Position numbers and translations under genes: made by a program. Positions 34,663 through 49,600 of a DNA stretch of 64,000 bases are shown here, piece by piece (the first letter of the stretch is position 1; each line of letters begins with the position of its first letter). The notes beneath the pieces are model-generated. The model saw only the letters and a program-made list of their open reading frames with translations, did not search any database and was not told the origin of the DNA. Origin of the DNA: Pinirhizobacter soli (GTDB lineage Bacteria > Pseudomonadota > Gammaproteobacteria > Xanthomonadales > Rhodanobacteraceae); contig NZ_JADZLQ010000003.1 of the NCBI RefSeq assembly GCF_015905305.1, positions 186,001 through 250,000 on the forward strand, read 5' to 3'.

Positions 34663-37600
34663 CAGTTGGGGGCACCCAGGTTCACGGCGACGGGACCGGC
34701 CGACTGCACCAGGTCGTCCTGGCGATGGTCATGCCGATCGGCCGGCGGTAGCGGCGTATCGCTGTCGTCGCCATCGGTGGACGTCTGGTTGGTATGCAGG
34801 GTCAACGTGCTTCCGAGGTAGCGCAGTACGCTGTCGCCGAGGAAGTCCAGATCCGTATTGGTGTGGGTGGCGATGTAGTTCGGCGTGGTGATGTCGTAGC
34901 CCACCGTGTAGCGGGACACGAAGGCATCGGACACCGTGGCCTTGCCCACCTGGTACAGCTGGAACTGGGTATCGGGTTCGAAGAACTGCACGTCGGCCTG
35001 CGCCAGCTTCGGCGACACGTTGTTCATGTACAGCGTGGCCACCGGCGTGCGCAGCCACATGTCGCCCTGGATCGTGGCGTTGGGCATCGATACGGAAGTT
35101 GCCGAGGTGTCGAATACCGCCTGCACCGCTGCCAGGCGGTCGATCAGCCAGCTATCGGCACCGCGCAGGTCAACCACGATCTTCTTCGCCACGCCGCCGT
35201 GGTAGCCGGTGAGCGTCATCGTCATCGGCTTGCCAGTCGTGGTCTGGATCACGTGGGCATCGATGTCGGCCGAGGCCAGGTTCAGGCGCGTACCGATGTG
35301 CGAGGTGTCGAGCACGATGCCGTCGCGGGCGCCGATGGTGGCAAGGTCGGTGATGAGATCGCCGCCATGCACCGTGCCGCCCGACGAATCGATGCTGATC
35401 GGGCCACCGGCGGTGAGCGAGGCGAAGTCGAGGTTACGTCCCAGCGATAGGTCGAGCTGGCCTGAGTTCATGCCGCGGCCAAGGAACATGTCGCGGCCGG
35501 CTGTCAGCGAGACATCCTTCGTTACGTCGTAGTTGTTCACCGTCAGATCCCGACCGGCGACACCGGTAAGGTTGCCCGTCACGGTGACGTTGCCGGCGTA
35601 GGCGTCGCGGCCGGCCGTGGCCAGGACGTCCCCGCTCACGCCGAGCGTGTCCACGCGCAGGTCCTGCCCCGCCTTCATCGTCGCACCCTGCCCCGCCGTG
35701 GCGGCGCCGAGGGTGAGGTCGTTGCCTGCGGTGGCGGTGAATGCCGTACCGGAGGTAGCCGTGTCGATATGCAGGTCTGCGGCAGCGGTAGCCGTCAGCG
35801 TGGTGCCGGCGAGGGCCGTGCCGATGTCGATGCTGCCCGTGGTGGCAGTGGCATCGAGGCTGGTGCCCGCGGTGAGCGTATCGGCATCGATATCCGTCTG
35901 CGCCGTGGCGAGGAAGGCATTGGTGGCATGCGCCGTGCCGCCCAGGATCCGGCCCCGCAGCGAGCGCAGGGTGATGTTGCGATCGGCGTCGAGCTCGGTG
36001 AAGGCCAGGTCTTCGCCGGCAGTGCCGATGATGTCACGGCCGACCGTCACCGTGCCCAGCGTCATGCCGAGGCCCGCATTGAGCAGCGCGTCGCGACCAA
36101 GCGTCGCCGCATCAATCGCGGTGTCGCCGCCGGAAGTGGCCGCCAGGTCGTTGCCGGCCTTGATCGTTCCGATCTTAAGTGACGTGCCAGTAGTCAGAGC
36201 GGCATCGTTGCCAACCGTCGTGCTTCCCAGCGTGGCCGACGTGCTGCCGTCCAGCTGGAGATCGTGGCCGACATCCAAAGTGTTGGAAGTGAGCGCAGCA
36301 CCTGCGGTCAGCTTCGTATCCTGGCCGACGGTGGTCTGGTCCAGGTCCATGCTGCTGCCCGCCTGGGCCACCAGGTTGCCGCCCACATCCAGATGACCGG
36401 AACCAATCGCGCCGGTAGCCGCCACCGAAGCGTCGCCGCCCACCGTACCGGTAGTCAGGTTGAAGCCGCCCGCGGAGCTGGCGTCAAAAGTACTGGCCAC
36501 CTTCAGGCTACCGATGGTGGTATCGCCGCCGGAAGTCGTCGCCATCGCCGCGTTGCCGGTGAAGTCGCCGAGCGTCAGCGTGGTTCCCGTATCGAGCGTC
36601 ACATTGCCATCGACGCTGGCAACGTCGATGCCCAGTGCCTTGCCGGTGGTCACGCCAAGCGTGCCGTTCCCGGTGAACTGATGGATCGAAGTGGAACCGG
36701 TGGACTGGAGCAGGGTCGCGCCGGTGACAGTGACGTCACCAAACGTGGCATCACCGCCGATCGTCGCCGTTGCGTCGCCACCGACCGTGGTGCTGCCGAT
36801 GCTGGCGTTGCCGGCCACGTCGAGCGAGGCATTGCGGCCGACACCGAACGTGGTGATGTCGAGCGTCCCGGCGTGCAGGTCGGCATCGCGCCCGGCGTCC
36901 AGGGTAGTGACATCGAGCGTGCCGGCATGGATTTCGGCATCACGGCCGATCTCGAGCCAGGTCGCCTGCAACAGGCCGATGGCGGCCAGCGTCATGTCAC
37001 GGCCGGCATGCAGGTCACCCGCGTCGATGACGTTTGCGGTGATACCCAGGTCGTTGCCCGTATGCAGGCTACCAAGCGTGGCCGTGCCGCTGACATCGAG
37101 GGTGGTGTCACCGGTGACGGTGGTGTTCACCAGGCCAAGGTCGCCCAGCGCCGTCCCGTCGAGGTTCCCTCCGACATTGACCAGGTCCATGTTGACGTCG
37201 GTGCCCGAGAACTGGGCGTCGCCATCGCTGTGCAGCGAATGCCCGGTAATGCTTCCCGTGGCGGTTTCCAGAACGTTGCCGCCCGCGGTGATGTCCTGGG
37301 CGTTAATGTTGCCGCCGGAAACGAGCGTCGCCGCACCGCCGGCATCGACGGTGGTCACCGTGAGATCGCCGCCGGCATGGACGCTGGCCGAACCCGCGTC
37401 GGCCAGTACCGTCCCCACGTTGAACGTGGTCGTCGCGGTCGCGTCCACCGACTGGCCGGCGTGGATCGACGTGCCGTTGATCGCGCCGGTACCGGTAAGC
37501 GTCACCGAGCCCGTGGTGGCATCGATGCTGCCGCCGATGAGGTCGGTGAGCATGGCAAGGTCGATATCGCCGTTGTCCGCCGTGGCGGTCAGGTAACCGC

Positions 37601-40600
37601 CGTGTACACGCAGCGGGGAGCCGATCCCGGTACCGGACTGAAGCAGCACGGATGCTCCGTCACCCACCGTGACATTGGCCTGGTGGCTGCCATCGTCGGT
37701 GGCGATGATCGCCTTGCCGGCCTCGAGCGTGGCGCCGATACCGGTGGTCGCGGCGCTGGTGGCGCTGCCCACGGTGAGATCGCCTACGGCGGTAAGGTCG
37801 ACGGGGCCGGTGGCTTGCACGGTGCCGACGACAGCATCGCCACCGCTGGAAGCGTTGAGGTAGCCCAGGGTGGATGTCAGCGACGTAACGTTGAGGTCAC
37901 CCGTGGCCACGACATCCACGTTGCCACCGACCGTGAGCGTGCCGATGTTCAGCGCGGTCGCGGTGGTGTCATCCAGGCGCACGAATCCACCCACGGTGCC
38001 GTCGACCGTGCCGGTGCCCGTGGAGAGCTGCAGGTACTTGCTGTTGTCGCCCAGGTACCCAACGTTGCCGCCCGCGTCCAGCGTGATGCCACGGCCGGTA
38101 AGCGCCAGGCCGTCGAGCGCCTGCTCGATGTTGCCCAGGGTATGCAGCACCATCTGCCCGTTGCCGCCGATGCGGTCGAAGACGAGGTCGTGGTTCAGGG
38201 CGCGCAGCACCACGTCCTGGCTGGCGTCGGCCGCCAGCAAGGTACCGCCGATGTCATAGGACACCGCGCGCTCGGGCGTGGTCACGCCACCGGTGGTGCT
38301 TGCCACGTTGCCGATGCTGCTACCCGAGCCCACCAGCATGGTGAGGTCGCCGTTGGCCTTGATCACCGCCTGGTTCGGATCGGTGAGGGTGTTGTTGATG
38401 TTGCCCACCGCCACCAGGCTCACGTCCTTGTCGGAAGTGATCCCGGCAAGGTTGAGGTCGCCATTGGCCTGCAGGTAGATCGAGCCACCGGATCCTGCCT
38501 GGTTCGACGCCGCCACGGTGCCGCCGGCGGTGAGGAACAGCGGCTGGGTCTGGCGCACTTGAACACTTACCAGCACGCCGTTCGAGTCGCGGACCAGGGT
38601 GATGTCACCCGGTGCATTGGCGGCCGCCAGTGCCGCGGCATCGGCATCGCTCACCGTGCCGTCGATCAGCGCACTGGCACTGATGGTGGCGGTATCGCCC
38701 AGCGCGCCGATGTTCTTCTTCGCGGTCAAGGTGACGTTGCGGCCCTGGATGTTCGGCGCCGCACTGCCCACCGGCTTGTTGCCCGGATCGGTCAACGCGG
38801 CGTTGTTCACTGCGCTCGTCAGCCAGCCTTCCTTCCAGAACGCGTTGTCGGTGAGCGCCTCTACCTGCGCGTCGTCGGCCACGTAGTTGAACGAGGCCAC
38901 CGGCGTGGTGAACTTGGCGGTCGTGGCGTAGCCGGCGCCGATCAGGTCCTTGAAGTAGGCGTCGTACGTGCTGTAACGCCCGGCCGCGTAGGCCTGGACG
39001 TCGGCATCGCTGGCTGCGTGGCCAAGTTCCGCGGCGGCCAGCGGCCGGTAGAGATCGAGCTTGGAGGCATCCAGCACGAAGGTGCTACCCACGACCTGGC
39101 CGTTGTCCATCAGGCCCTGGTACTGCGTGTAGTAGCCGTCGGCCGTCTGCTCGATTCGCTGCTTGGTGGCCGCGGCGATCGCGCCGTTATCGTCGGCCGT
39201 GGTCAGGTGCAGGGTCTGGCTGACGGTCTGCAACTGATCGGACGACAACGCCTGGCCGGAGGTGATGCCGGCGGCATCGACGATCGAGCCATCAGGCACG
39301 TCCACGTTCACCGAACCGCCCTCGGACTTGATCAGTCCGACCAGCAGGTCGCCACCGGTCTGGCGCACGTTGATGTCGTTGAGCGCATCCAAGTTCACCA
39401 CGCCGTGGTCGATGCTGTGATCGGCCGCGGTGGTGGCATGGGCGGCGATGATCAGCGGATTACCGCCATTGAGCGCGCCACCGATGGCGCCGCCGGCGCT
39501 CAGGGTGATATCGCGGCCCGTGATCGACGTGCCGCTGCCGCCGGTGATACTGCCGCCGGAAGTCAGCGTGACATCGCCATACCCGGTGGTGGCGTTGCCG
39601 GCCGTGACATGGTCAAGGTCGAGCGCCGTGGTCGCAGCGATGTTCGTGCCCGCGGCGCCGGAATCCACCGACAGCTTGCCGCCGGTCATCACCACGTTCA
39701 GCGGGTTGCTGGCGTCGCCGACGCTGCCGGTGGCCTTGAGCGTGAGCCCGTTGGTGGTGATACCACCCGAGGCACTGCCGATGATGGACCCGCCGTTGCC
39801 CTGCGTCGCCAGGATGCTGGTGCTGCCGGTCGGGTTGTAGATATTGCCCCCGAGCAACACGTTGGAGGCCGAGTTGATGTTGACCTGGCCCGAGGCATTG
39901 CCCTGGAAGTTGATGTGGAAGGTGTAGTCGGCCTTGACGGAACTCGTCAGGTTGATCTGGGCGTCCTCGAAGTACCGGTACTCCCACACGCCGGCACCGG
40001 CGGCCTGGTCGGTCTTGCTGAAGCCGTAGTGGCAGCCCGAGCCAAGGTTGCTGCCGCAGCCGTGGTAGTACACGTCCACCGCCGACAGGTACTGCCCATT
40101 GTTCACCGTGCCCAGGCTTGCCGACGCGGTCATGTGCTCATCGAAGGCATCATGGTCGGCGGAGCTGGTGGTGACGCCGCTGGAGATCAGCAGGTACTGC
40201 GGCGTGCTGACGGCGGTGCCCGAGGCATCGACGTACTGCCAATTGGTGATGGTGTCGAGCGTCGGCATCGGGCGAGACAGGTTCACCTGCTGCTGCCACT
40301 GGTAACGCAGGCCCGCGGTGGGGTCGTACTGGATACCCTGGCTGTCGGTGGTGTAGCCGGTGAACTGCACGGCGCTGGCGACGTCCGTGGCACCGTTGGA
40401 GTTGGTGTAGACCTTGGTGCCCGAACCCTGCGTGTCGACGTACCAGAAGGTCTGGTAGATGGTATTGCCGCCGACATTGTAGGTCTTGAAGTGATCGGTG
40501 ATCTTCAGCTCGCCCACCGCGTTGTTGCCGGTGTTGATGTCCGCCATCTGCACGGGGACATTGGTGAGGTTGTTGTTCAGCGTGACGTGGCCGTAACCAT

Positions 40601-43600
40601 CGTTGATGGTGATCTGGCCGATCGCCTTGGTGCTGATGATGCCGCCGTCCAGCGACACAAACCCGCCACCCGAAGCATTGACGTTGTTGACCACGATATG
40701 ACCGGAATCGGTGTCGTACTGCACCAGGTGCGGCGAACACGTGGCGCCGCCGGATACGCACCAGGCGGACGTCGGCACATCGACGATGCCGTGGCCTGGG
40801 GTCTGCGCATTGATGAACGTCTGTACCTGCGAATCGAGCGTGATGTTGTAGGTGGTCGGACGGCCCGCTGTGATCTGGCTGTCGATATCGATCCACTTGG
40901 CGTTCACCGCCACCGTCTGGGCGGTCAGGGCCGAAGCCCCGGCCGCGGTGGTCGGGGTGGGATCGGTCGCCTGGCTGGTGCTGGTGGCCAGGGTGTAGAT
41001 CAGCGGCAAAGACTGATTGTGGAAGTTGAAACTTCCCGAACTCGGGTTGGAACCGCAGGCGCTGTTCGCGTACGGCGCGCACTGGCCGAGGAACATCAGC
41101 GAAACGCCGCCGATGGTGCCGCCGCCGGCTTGGTTGTACAGCATCGAGGTGAAGGCGTTGGCGTCGGTATAGGCGCCGTTTGGGTTGTAGATGGCATTGG
41201 CCACGTACATGATCGCGGAGTTCGCGTCGCCCAGGTTGATCTGGTACGGCTGGTACGACGCCACCGGATCGGCGCCGGAGTGGTAGGTGCCGTCGGGCAG
41301 GTACACCGCCACCGCGCCGTTGGGCACGAACTCCTTGATCTGCTGCGCCGAGATCGGCGCGAACTGGCCCACGGAACCGGAGGCATTGCTGATGTCCACC
41401 AGGCCGTCGAGATTGCTGATGGTGCCGCCCAGGAAGATCGCCGGGCCCTGGGTCACGCTTGCCGGCGTGTTGCTCACGCTGCCGGTGTAGCTGTTGTTGA
41501 GGGTAATGGACGGTGCAATGTTGCTGGTGTCCCGGTTCACGTGCATCGACGTGTCGGAACTTTCGTTTGCGCTGCCGGTGAAGGTCACCGCGCCGCCGCC
41601 ACCGGTGGGGATGGTGATGTCGTTGAGCACCAGATAGTCGGCGCTGGCGTTGGTCACGCTGATCGACGGGCTGCCGTGCGCGTTGAGCGCGCCGCTGCCG
41701 CTGATGCTGCCGGCATGCACCGTGACGTTGCCGCCAGCGGCATACAGCGAACCCAGCGTATAGGCCGGCGTGCTACCGCTGGTGGTGGTGCCCTTCAGGA
41801 TATCGCCCACCGACAGGTCGTCCGGGTTGCCGGTAACCGAACCCGGGTTGGTACCCGTGGTGGTGCCGACGGTCGTGCCCGTCTGCGTGCCGTCGTCGTT
41901 GACGTTGCTGTTCTGCACGCCCACGCCGGTCGGCGCTGTCGGTGCGCCCTGGCCGGTGACGATGGGAACGCCGCTATTGCCGCTGCTGTCGGTGTTGTCG
42001 GTGAGGCCCGCCAGGTGATTGTTGATGTAGTTCCACGGGCTGAAGTTCGCCGAGTACGTAACCTGCACGGGAGCGCCGGTGCTGTGCGTCAGCTGTCCAT
42101 TGGCATCGATGGCGATGTTGCTGTCGGCGTAGATGCCGGCGGTGACACTGCCGGCCAGGGCCAGCGCCTCGCTGCCGTCGGCACGCGCGTTGCTGTCGTC
42201 GCTGGTGACCGGGATGAAGCCGAGCTCGTAACCATGGCCCGTACCTTCGGCGCTGACGCTGTTGGTGCCGCGATAGCTGCCCAGGCTGATGTCCGCACCG
42301 CCAAGCACATTCGCGCCGGCACCGATGGTGGTGGTGGCATTGCTGTGGATGTTGGTGTTGGCCGAGCCCGTGGCGATGGCGATCAGCCCGATCACGTACG
42401 ACTGGCCGATGGTGTCGGCCGAGAACAGTGACGGAATGAAGCCCGACGGATCCATGCCGGCAGTGACGTTGATCTGGCCGAAGCCCAGCAGCATCGCGTT
42501 GGTACCCACACCCACCGACTGGGTGCTGTTGACCGTCGTCGAAGCCGAGGCATCGCCCAGCGCGCCGCCGCCGTAGGTATGGGTAAGCGCCGACTGCGTG
42601 GTGGTGGACTGCGTATAGGTACCGATGCCGATGTCGCCGTTGGTCAGCAACTTGTCGTCGTTGCCCACGGTGGCATTGTTGGTGAGGTTAACCGTGAGCT
42701 CGTCGCTGGCACCCGCGCCCGCGACCGCACCGCCTGAATCCAGCGACACCGTGTCGTTGGCAATGACCTGGCTGCTGGCACCCAGGCGGATGCGACCCGG
42801 GTTGGCGAAGAGGTCGGTACCGCCGGTGTAGGTCAGGCCGTCGTACTTGGTGGCCAGCTGGTCGGCCATGCCGCTGTCCAGGCCGGACACGATGGTGGTG
42901 GTGTTGCCGATGCTGGCCGTGGACGACCCTGAAAGCGTCGTGCTGTTGTCGGCCGCGGCACCGGAGAGCACGCCACCGCCGCCACCTTGTACCTGCTGGT
43001 GGGTACCGACATTGGCGAACACGTTGCTGCTGCCGATGTCGACGTAGCCGGTGGCATAGAGCTTGGCGTTGCTGCCCACGGTGGCATTGACGTTGTTGGT
43101 CGCCGTGCTGGAGGCGAAGGCGCCGCTCATGTTGGCGATGCCCGCGCCTTCCGCATTCACTTCGACGGCATAGTTGTCGTTGTGCAGCGCGCCTATCTCG
43201 ATGGCCGCGGCGTGCACGTTGGCGCTGTCGCCGATCGACGCCGTGGTCGTGGTGGTGTTCCTGGTGCTGGCCACGGCCGCGTTACCGGAGATCACGCCGC
43301 CACTGCCGGCGGTGGCATCGCTCTCGTTGTCGTCGGTGCCGAGGGCTGCGATCGCAAGATCGCTATTGCGCGTGGTCGCGGACGTGTTCGACGCCCCCAG
43401 GCCGGCGATCGTGCTGCCTGAGGCCTCGGCATCGGCCGCGGCCGCGCCGACGCCAACCAGGCCTACGGCGTCGGCGGTGGCCGAGGCGTCCTGGTAGCTG
43501 ATGTTGTTGGCACTGATGGCGATCATGCCCAGGGGCAAGTGAACGCCGGTGCCGGTGGTGGCGCTGACCTGCGCTTCCGAAGTGGCCTTGGCTACGCTGG

Positions 43601-46600
43601 CGTTGGCGCCCAGCAGCAGGCCGCCGGCACCGCCCACGGCCTTGGCGCGCACGCCGCCAGTAGTGGTGGCACCGCTGGTAGCCGCAAGCGTGGTGGCACC
43701 GCTCGAGGTCAGCGTCGCGCTGTCGTCCACCAGGGTCGTGACGTGGGTGCCGGCATCGGCCGTGGCCACCGAAGCACCGATGGAAACGCCGCCGGATACG
43801 GCCACGCCGAAAGCGTCGGCTTCCACGTCCGGCTGGTCCATGGCCTGCAGGGCAATGGAGGTGGCGGTGATGTTGGCGCTCTTGCCGATCGTCGCCGAGA
43901 TGGTCTCATCGTCGCTTGCATTGGCGTCCGCACCGTTGGCGGCAAGCAGGAGGCCCGCGGTGACGGCCGTTGCCTTGGCGGAACTGGCACCCTGGCTGGT
44001 AGCGCCGATGCTCAGCGCACCGCTGTTGGTGATGGTGGTGTTGGCGGCGATCCCTGCGCTTACCGAACCGTTCTTCTGCGCCTGCGACACCACGACGCCG
44101 GCAGCCGCGCCGCCGGCGACCAGGCCACCGCCACGCGCCGCTACCGCGCTATCGTCCTCGGCGGAGATGTTCACCGCGTTCGAACCGTGACCGGTGACGT
44201 CGGCGTCGAGGCTGGCGTTCACCTGGTTGTTGAGCTGCGAGATGGACACGGCCGCACCCAGGCCGACGAGGCCCGCCGCGCCCTGGTAGGCGCTGGTGGC
44301 CACGCTGTAATCGCCACTTTCCGCACCCGTCGGCGAATAAGCGGTAGCCGTGCCGTTGTTCGCCTTGGCGCTGACCTTCACCGTGCCTGTGGCATCGATC
44401 GTCGAACTGGTATCGACATGGGCACCGATGGACTGGTTGACCACGCTGAAGCCGATCGCGCCGCCCGCGCCGAGGAAACCGCCACCGGCCAGGTTACCCA
44501 CCACGTTGGTCACCGAGGTCGTACCGGTGCCGGTAACGTTCAGGCTCACGGTAGTGATCGACGAATTGGACACCAGCGCCTGCGTGCCGTCCTGCGTGCG
44601 CTTGAGATTGTGGTTGCTGTCGAGCAGCGACACCTTGCTGGCGGCATTGATGGTGGCCGCGTCCGCGTCGCTCAGCTGGCCGCCCATCTGCGTGCTGCTG
44701 ACGTTGGACGAACCGCCGAAGCTGTTCATCGAGGTCAGGCTGCCGTTGCCGCCCTTGTCCAGTTCGGAGAGCGGGTTGTCCCCGGCATCGTTGCCGGTGA
44801 GCGAACCGTTGCCCACGATCACCAGGCCCAACGATCCGCTGATGCCGGCATCGGTGCCCAGGGCGCCCGAGACGGTGGTGACGTCGAGCGTCTTGTTGCT
44901 GACGGCGGCGACATCCACGGTGCCGGCCGACTTGATCGTGCTGTCCAGCACGGAAGCGGACACGTTGCTTTCCAGCAACGCCACGTTGGCAGCCGCGCCC
45001 ACGCCCACGCTAGCGGTGGACAACGCCGCGCTGGCGGCGTTGGGCACCAGGTGGATATTTTCAGTGGCGTGCACGTTCAGCGCTTGCGCGCCGGCGTCGC
45101 CTCCGGCCTGGTCCAGGCGAAGCTTCTCGGTGGTGGCCTTGGTGGTATTGCCCACGATGGTGAACGAGGCCATGCCTGCTATGGCCGGTCCGCCCGCACC
45201 CGCGCCGCTGACCATGGTGCTGCCCAGGTTCACGTCGGAGGTGGCGTTGACGCCCACCGCGCCGCTGGTATGCACCGCGGTATCGCCCGCCGTGCTGCCC
45301 AGGTTTGCCAACGTGGTGTTGTTCGAGGATGACAGCAGGAACGTACCTGCCACGGCCACGCCGCCGAAGGCACCCGCGCCACCGATCATGTTGGCGTCGG
45401 TCTCGTCGTGCGCGCCGATGGCGAGCGAGCCGGTGGTGAGCGAGCCACCATAGACATTGGCCTCGGTATCGGCATTGAACACGTTGGTGACGCCCGTGCC
45501 TGCACCGCCGACGAGGCCGGCGGCAAGGCCGACCACGGCATCGACGCTGCGCTGGCTGGCTTCGGCGGCCACGTTGGTGGCGCCACGGCTGGTCAGCGTG
45601 CTGTTGGTGATCTCGGCCTTGGTGCTGCGATTGAAGGTATTCACGCCCACCGCGCCCGTGGCGGCGACGTCGGTCGCGCCGGCGGCGACGCCAGCCACGA
45701 AGGCGGCGTCATAGGCGTGGCTGCTGGCGCGCACGTCCACGCTCTGCTGCGTGCCCGCACCGGTGTTGGACTGGTTGATGCTGGCGCCGTTGATGTACGC
45801 GTGCGTACCGCCACCGAGCACATTGGCGTTGGCCATGGCGGTGATGGCCGCCGAGCCGAACGGGTCGAAAGCTACCGCCGCACTGACACCCAGCGTGGTC
45901 ACCGCCTGCGACGAGGCCGCATTCACCGCAACGCCCGTCACGTTCGCCTGGGTCTGCGAAAGATCCGGGTTCGTGTAATCGGATGCGTCATGGATCTGCG
46001 AGACATCAAGATCCGACGCGTGGGCCAGCGTGCCGCTGTTCACGGCCAGCGTATCGGAAGCATTCTTGGCCAGCGCGTTGACGCTGGAAGCACCATCGAT
46101 ATAAGCCGACGTACTGTCGTTGAGGTAATTCACCACCGCGCCGATGCCCAGGCCCACGGCGTCGGCGCTTATCCCCAAGCTACCGGCGAACACGTCCACG
46201 CCCTGGCGGTTGGCTGCCAGCACGCCCACGTTGTCCTCGGCGGTGACCTTCGCGCCACCGGTGATGTCGGCACGGATCGTGGCCGTGGAAATGTTCACCG
46301 CGGCGGAAGCTGCGCCACCCACCTGCCCGCCGCCGACGCCGGCGGCCATGGTCTGGATGTTGGCGTCGAGCTGGCGTGCCGGGTCGCTGCCTTCGGCGTT
46401 GGGGTTGGTGCTGGTGGCCGAGACGGTGACGTCCTTGGCGTGCCAGGTACCGCCGCTGAGTTCGGCGATGGTCTTGGTGCCGATATCGTTGACGGCGATC
46501 GAAGCACCGACGCCGGCGCCGGCGGATGCACCGATGGAGCCTGCCATCGAAAGGATCTTCGCGTCGTCCGTGGCCTTGATGGTGGTCACGTTGCCGCTGC

Positions 46601-49600
46601 TGTCCACATCGTTGCCGGTGGCGCTGGCCTCGATGTCGTTGTCGATGGTGTTGACCGTGAGCGCACCCGCCAGGCCAAGCCCTTCGCCGCCAGAAGCCGC
46701 CGCCGCCACGGTTTGGATCACCGCCTTGGAGGTGGCTTCCACATCCGTGCTGCCGGTGGTGTCAAGCGTGGAATCGCTCAAGGTGGCATGGGTGATGTTG
46801 GTGATGGTGTTGATGGTGGACGCCGCGCCCACGCCAGCACCTTCGAAGCCGATCGCCAGCGTGCCGGCGTAGGCATTGATCGACGCGCTGTCGATAGCCT
46901 TTACGTTGAGATCTTGCATGCTGCCGCGCGCGGCACCGTTGTAGCCGGTGATGCCGTCGACGGTCGCCAGCGTGTGATTGCCGATGACATTGCCGCTGAT
47001 GGATGCACCCACGGCGATATCGCCGGAGATCGCGCCACCGACGGCCAGGGCATTGATGGAGCCCGTGGAACCGGCGGCCACATCCACCGTACCGGTGGCC
47101 TGCAGCGTGCTGTCGCTGAACGTGGCCGAGGTGTTGGCGCCGATGTTCTCCAGCGCGAAGCCCGCACCGGCGGCGGCCTGGGTGGAAGCGGCAATGCCGC
47201 CGGACAGGGCGTTGATGGTGTTCGAATCGTTCGCGTGCACGCCAACACTGCTGGTGCTGATGGCGCTGCCGGTGATGGTGGCCTTGGTATAGGTATCGCG
47301 CAGTGCGTCGGCCAGGCTGCCGATGGCGCCGGTGTCCTCAAGGCCGATGTCGTTGATGGCAAGCGAGGCGGTCAGCGCCACGCCGTCGGCACCGGCCACG
47401 CCCACTGCGGCGGCATTGATGGTGCCGGTGGAACAGGCGCTGGCGGAAACCGATGCCGTGGTGGCGTCGCAGCCGGTCGCCGTCGCCGTGCCCGTGGTAA
47501 CGATCTTGGCGTTGGCGATGGTGGACGAGGTCTGGTTGCCGATCTCGTCGAAGGCCACCGCAAGGCCGGCCGAATCACCGCTGGTGGAGATGGAGATCGC
47601 GCCAGCCAGGGTATCGATGGTGGCAGCGTTATCGGCCTTGGCCGAAACCGTCGCGCCGTTCACCGTGGTGGTGGCGCTGGTGGCCGCGGTGTCGCCGATG
47701 GTGGCCGAGACATTGTCGTTGATGAAGTTGGCGGTGACCGAGCCCGCGCCGGCGAAATCGCCATCGGATGCACCGATACCGGCAGCCAACGCGAAAATGC
47801 GCGTGCTGTCGATGGCATTGACGGCAACATTGCCCGTGGTGTTCGTACTGCCGCCGACCAGCGAGGCGGCATAGGTATTGGCGATGTTGTTGTAGGCAAA
47901 CGACAGGCCCACGGCATCGTTGCCGGCAGACAACGCGCCGGATACGGCGAAGATCGCCGAGCCGACATCGCCCTGCTGGGCCAGCGGGCCGCCGCTGAAG
48001 TCGATCACGTCTGCGATGGACTTGCCATTGCCGGTAAGCAACGTGTCGTACGCCGCCACCGGTGCGCCACCGGTCGCGCTGACGACGACATCGCCATGGC
48101 CATCACTGATGGTCGAACCGGTAATGGTGGCTTCGTTGTCGTTGTGGATGGTGTTGAAGGTGAAGGAGCCGGTGAGCCCCACGCTCTCGTCGCCGGAAGG
48201 CAACGCGCCAGCCACCGAGGCCGAGGCAATGCGCGCGGCATTGAGCTCTTGCACCGAGATGCCGCCAAAGCCATCAAGCGTGCTGCCGTGCACGCCCGCG
48301 GTGTTGGTATTGCCGATATCCGTGTAGGTGACACCGATGCCCACGCCCTTGCTGCCGCCGATGGCAAAGGCGCCGCCACCGGCGCCGATGTCGGTGTGGT
48401 CGTAACTGGTGACGATGACCTTCGCGGTGTCATCGGCCGCGGTGAGCGTCGAATTGCGGATGTCCGCCGTGGTGCTGTTGCTGGCGGTACCGATGGAGAA
48501 GGAACCCGCCACCGAACCGCTCTTCTGATCATTGTTCTTGTTGTAAGCCAGCCCCAGGCCCAGATCGACGATCGACCCGCCCGAAAGCGCCTGTACGGTG
48601 ACATCGCCGGCGTGCGCGGCGGTGACGCCGTCGAGCCACGCCTGGGTGTCGTTGTCCATGAAGCTATAGGCCACCGCGCCGGCGATGCCGGCGCTGGGCT
48701 TGTTATCAGTCTTGGCCGTGGACAAGGCAGCCGAACCGCTGGCGCTGATAAGGTCCGTCTGGTTCAGTGCGGTGACGTCGATATCCGAGGCGTCGCCTGA
48801 GTTCTTGTCGATGGTGGCGCCGGTGATGAACGCCTTGGTATCAAGGTTGCCGAGGCCGACCGTGGCGCTGCCGGCCACGCCCACCGCGACCTTGGGCTTG
48901 GATTCGGTATTGCCCGCTTTTTCGGTGGCACCTTCTTCTTTCTGGCCGGTCTTGAGCAGGTCGCCAAGCACGGGGATCTTGCCCAGCAGGGTATCGATGC
49001 CGAAGCCGCCGGTGCTGTCGTCCGACTTGCCCTGCGTGGTGGCGAGGAAATCCGGACTCTGGTCGTTGGAGAGCGACTCGGGTGTGTCGTCGGTACTGGT
49101 GCTGCCGCTACCGCCCGTTCCACCGGTGCCACCCGTACCGCCTGTGCCGCCTGTGCCGCCCGAGGCGGGCTCTTCGCCCTTGGCCTGGGCGCCGGCGATA
49201 GCAATGGCGCCACTGCGGCCATCGGTGGACGCCGTGACGTCGACGCTGTCGGCATGGATGCCAGCCGTCGGCCGTACCGAGGCCGCCGCCGCGCCGGGTT
49301 CGGCCACGGTGCCATCGGCACTGTTGTCGCCGATGTAGGCCTGGGTATCGGTGGTCAGGTTGTTGATGGCGATGCCTACGCCGACACCGACACTGGTGCC
49401 CTGCGCGATGGCGCCGGCGATCGACCACACGCCCACGCCCTGGTGGGCATCGACGTCGACGCTGCCGGCGGTGACCTTGGCGGTGTTGGCGATGGATGCG
49501 TGCGTGGCGTTGTCGATGTTCGCCATCGCGAAGATGACATTGCCCGAGATGCCCGAGCCACGGCCGGCTGACGGCGTGACCACGACCATCTGCTGGGTAT

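Noticed and set aside
36264-42431. A 2,055-codon open frame on the plus strand inside tpsA
   Set aside because: It is antisense to the repeat-rich tpsA. The product is a low-complexity G/A/R/H/V-rich string with no domain, as expected from the mirror frame of high-GC Gly/Ala/Thr codons.
45408-48800. A 1,130-codon plus-strand open frame inside tpsA
   Set aside because: Same reason: antisense composition, no motifs, no ribosome-site-led start, and tpsA itself is clearly coding on the minus strand.
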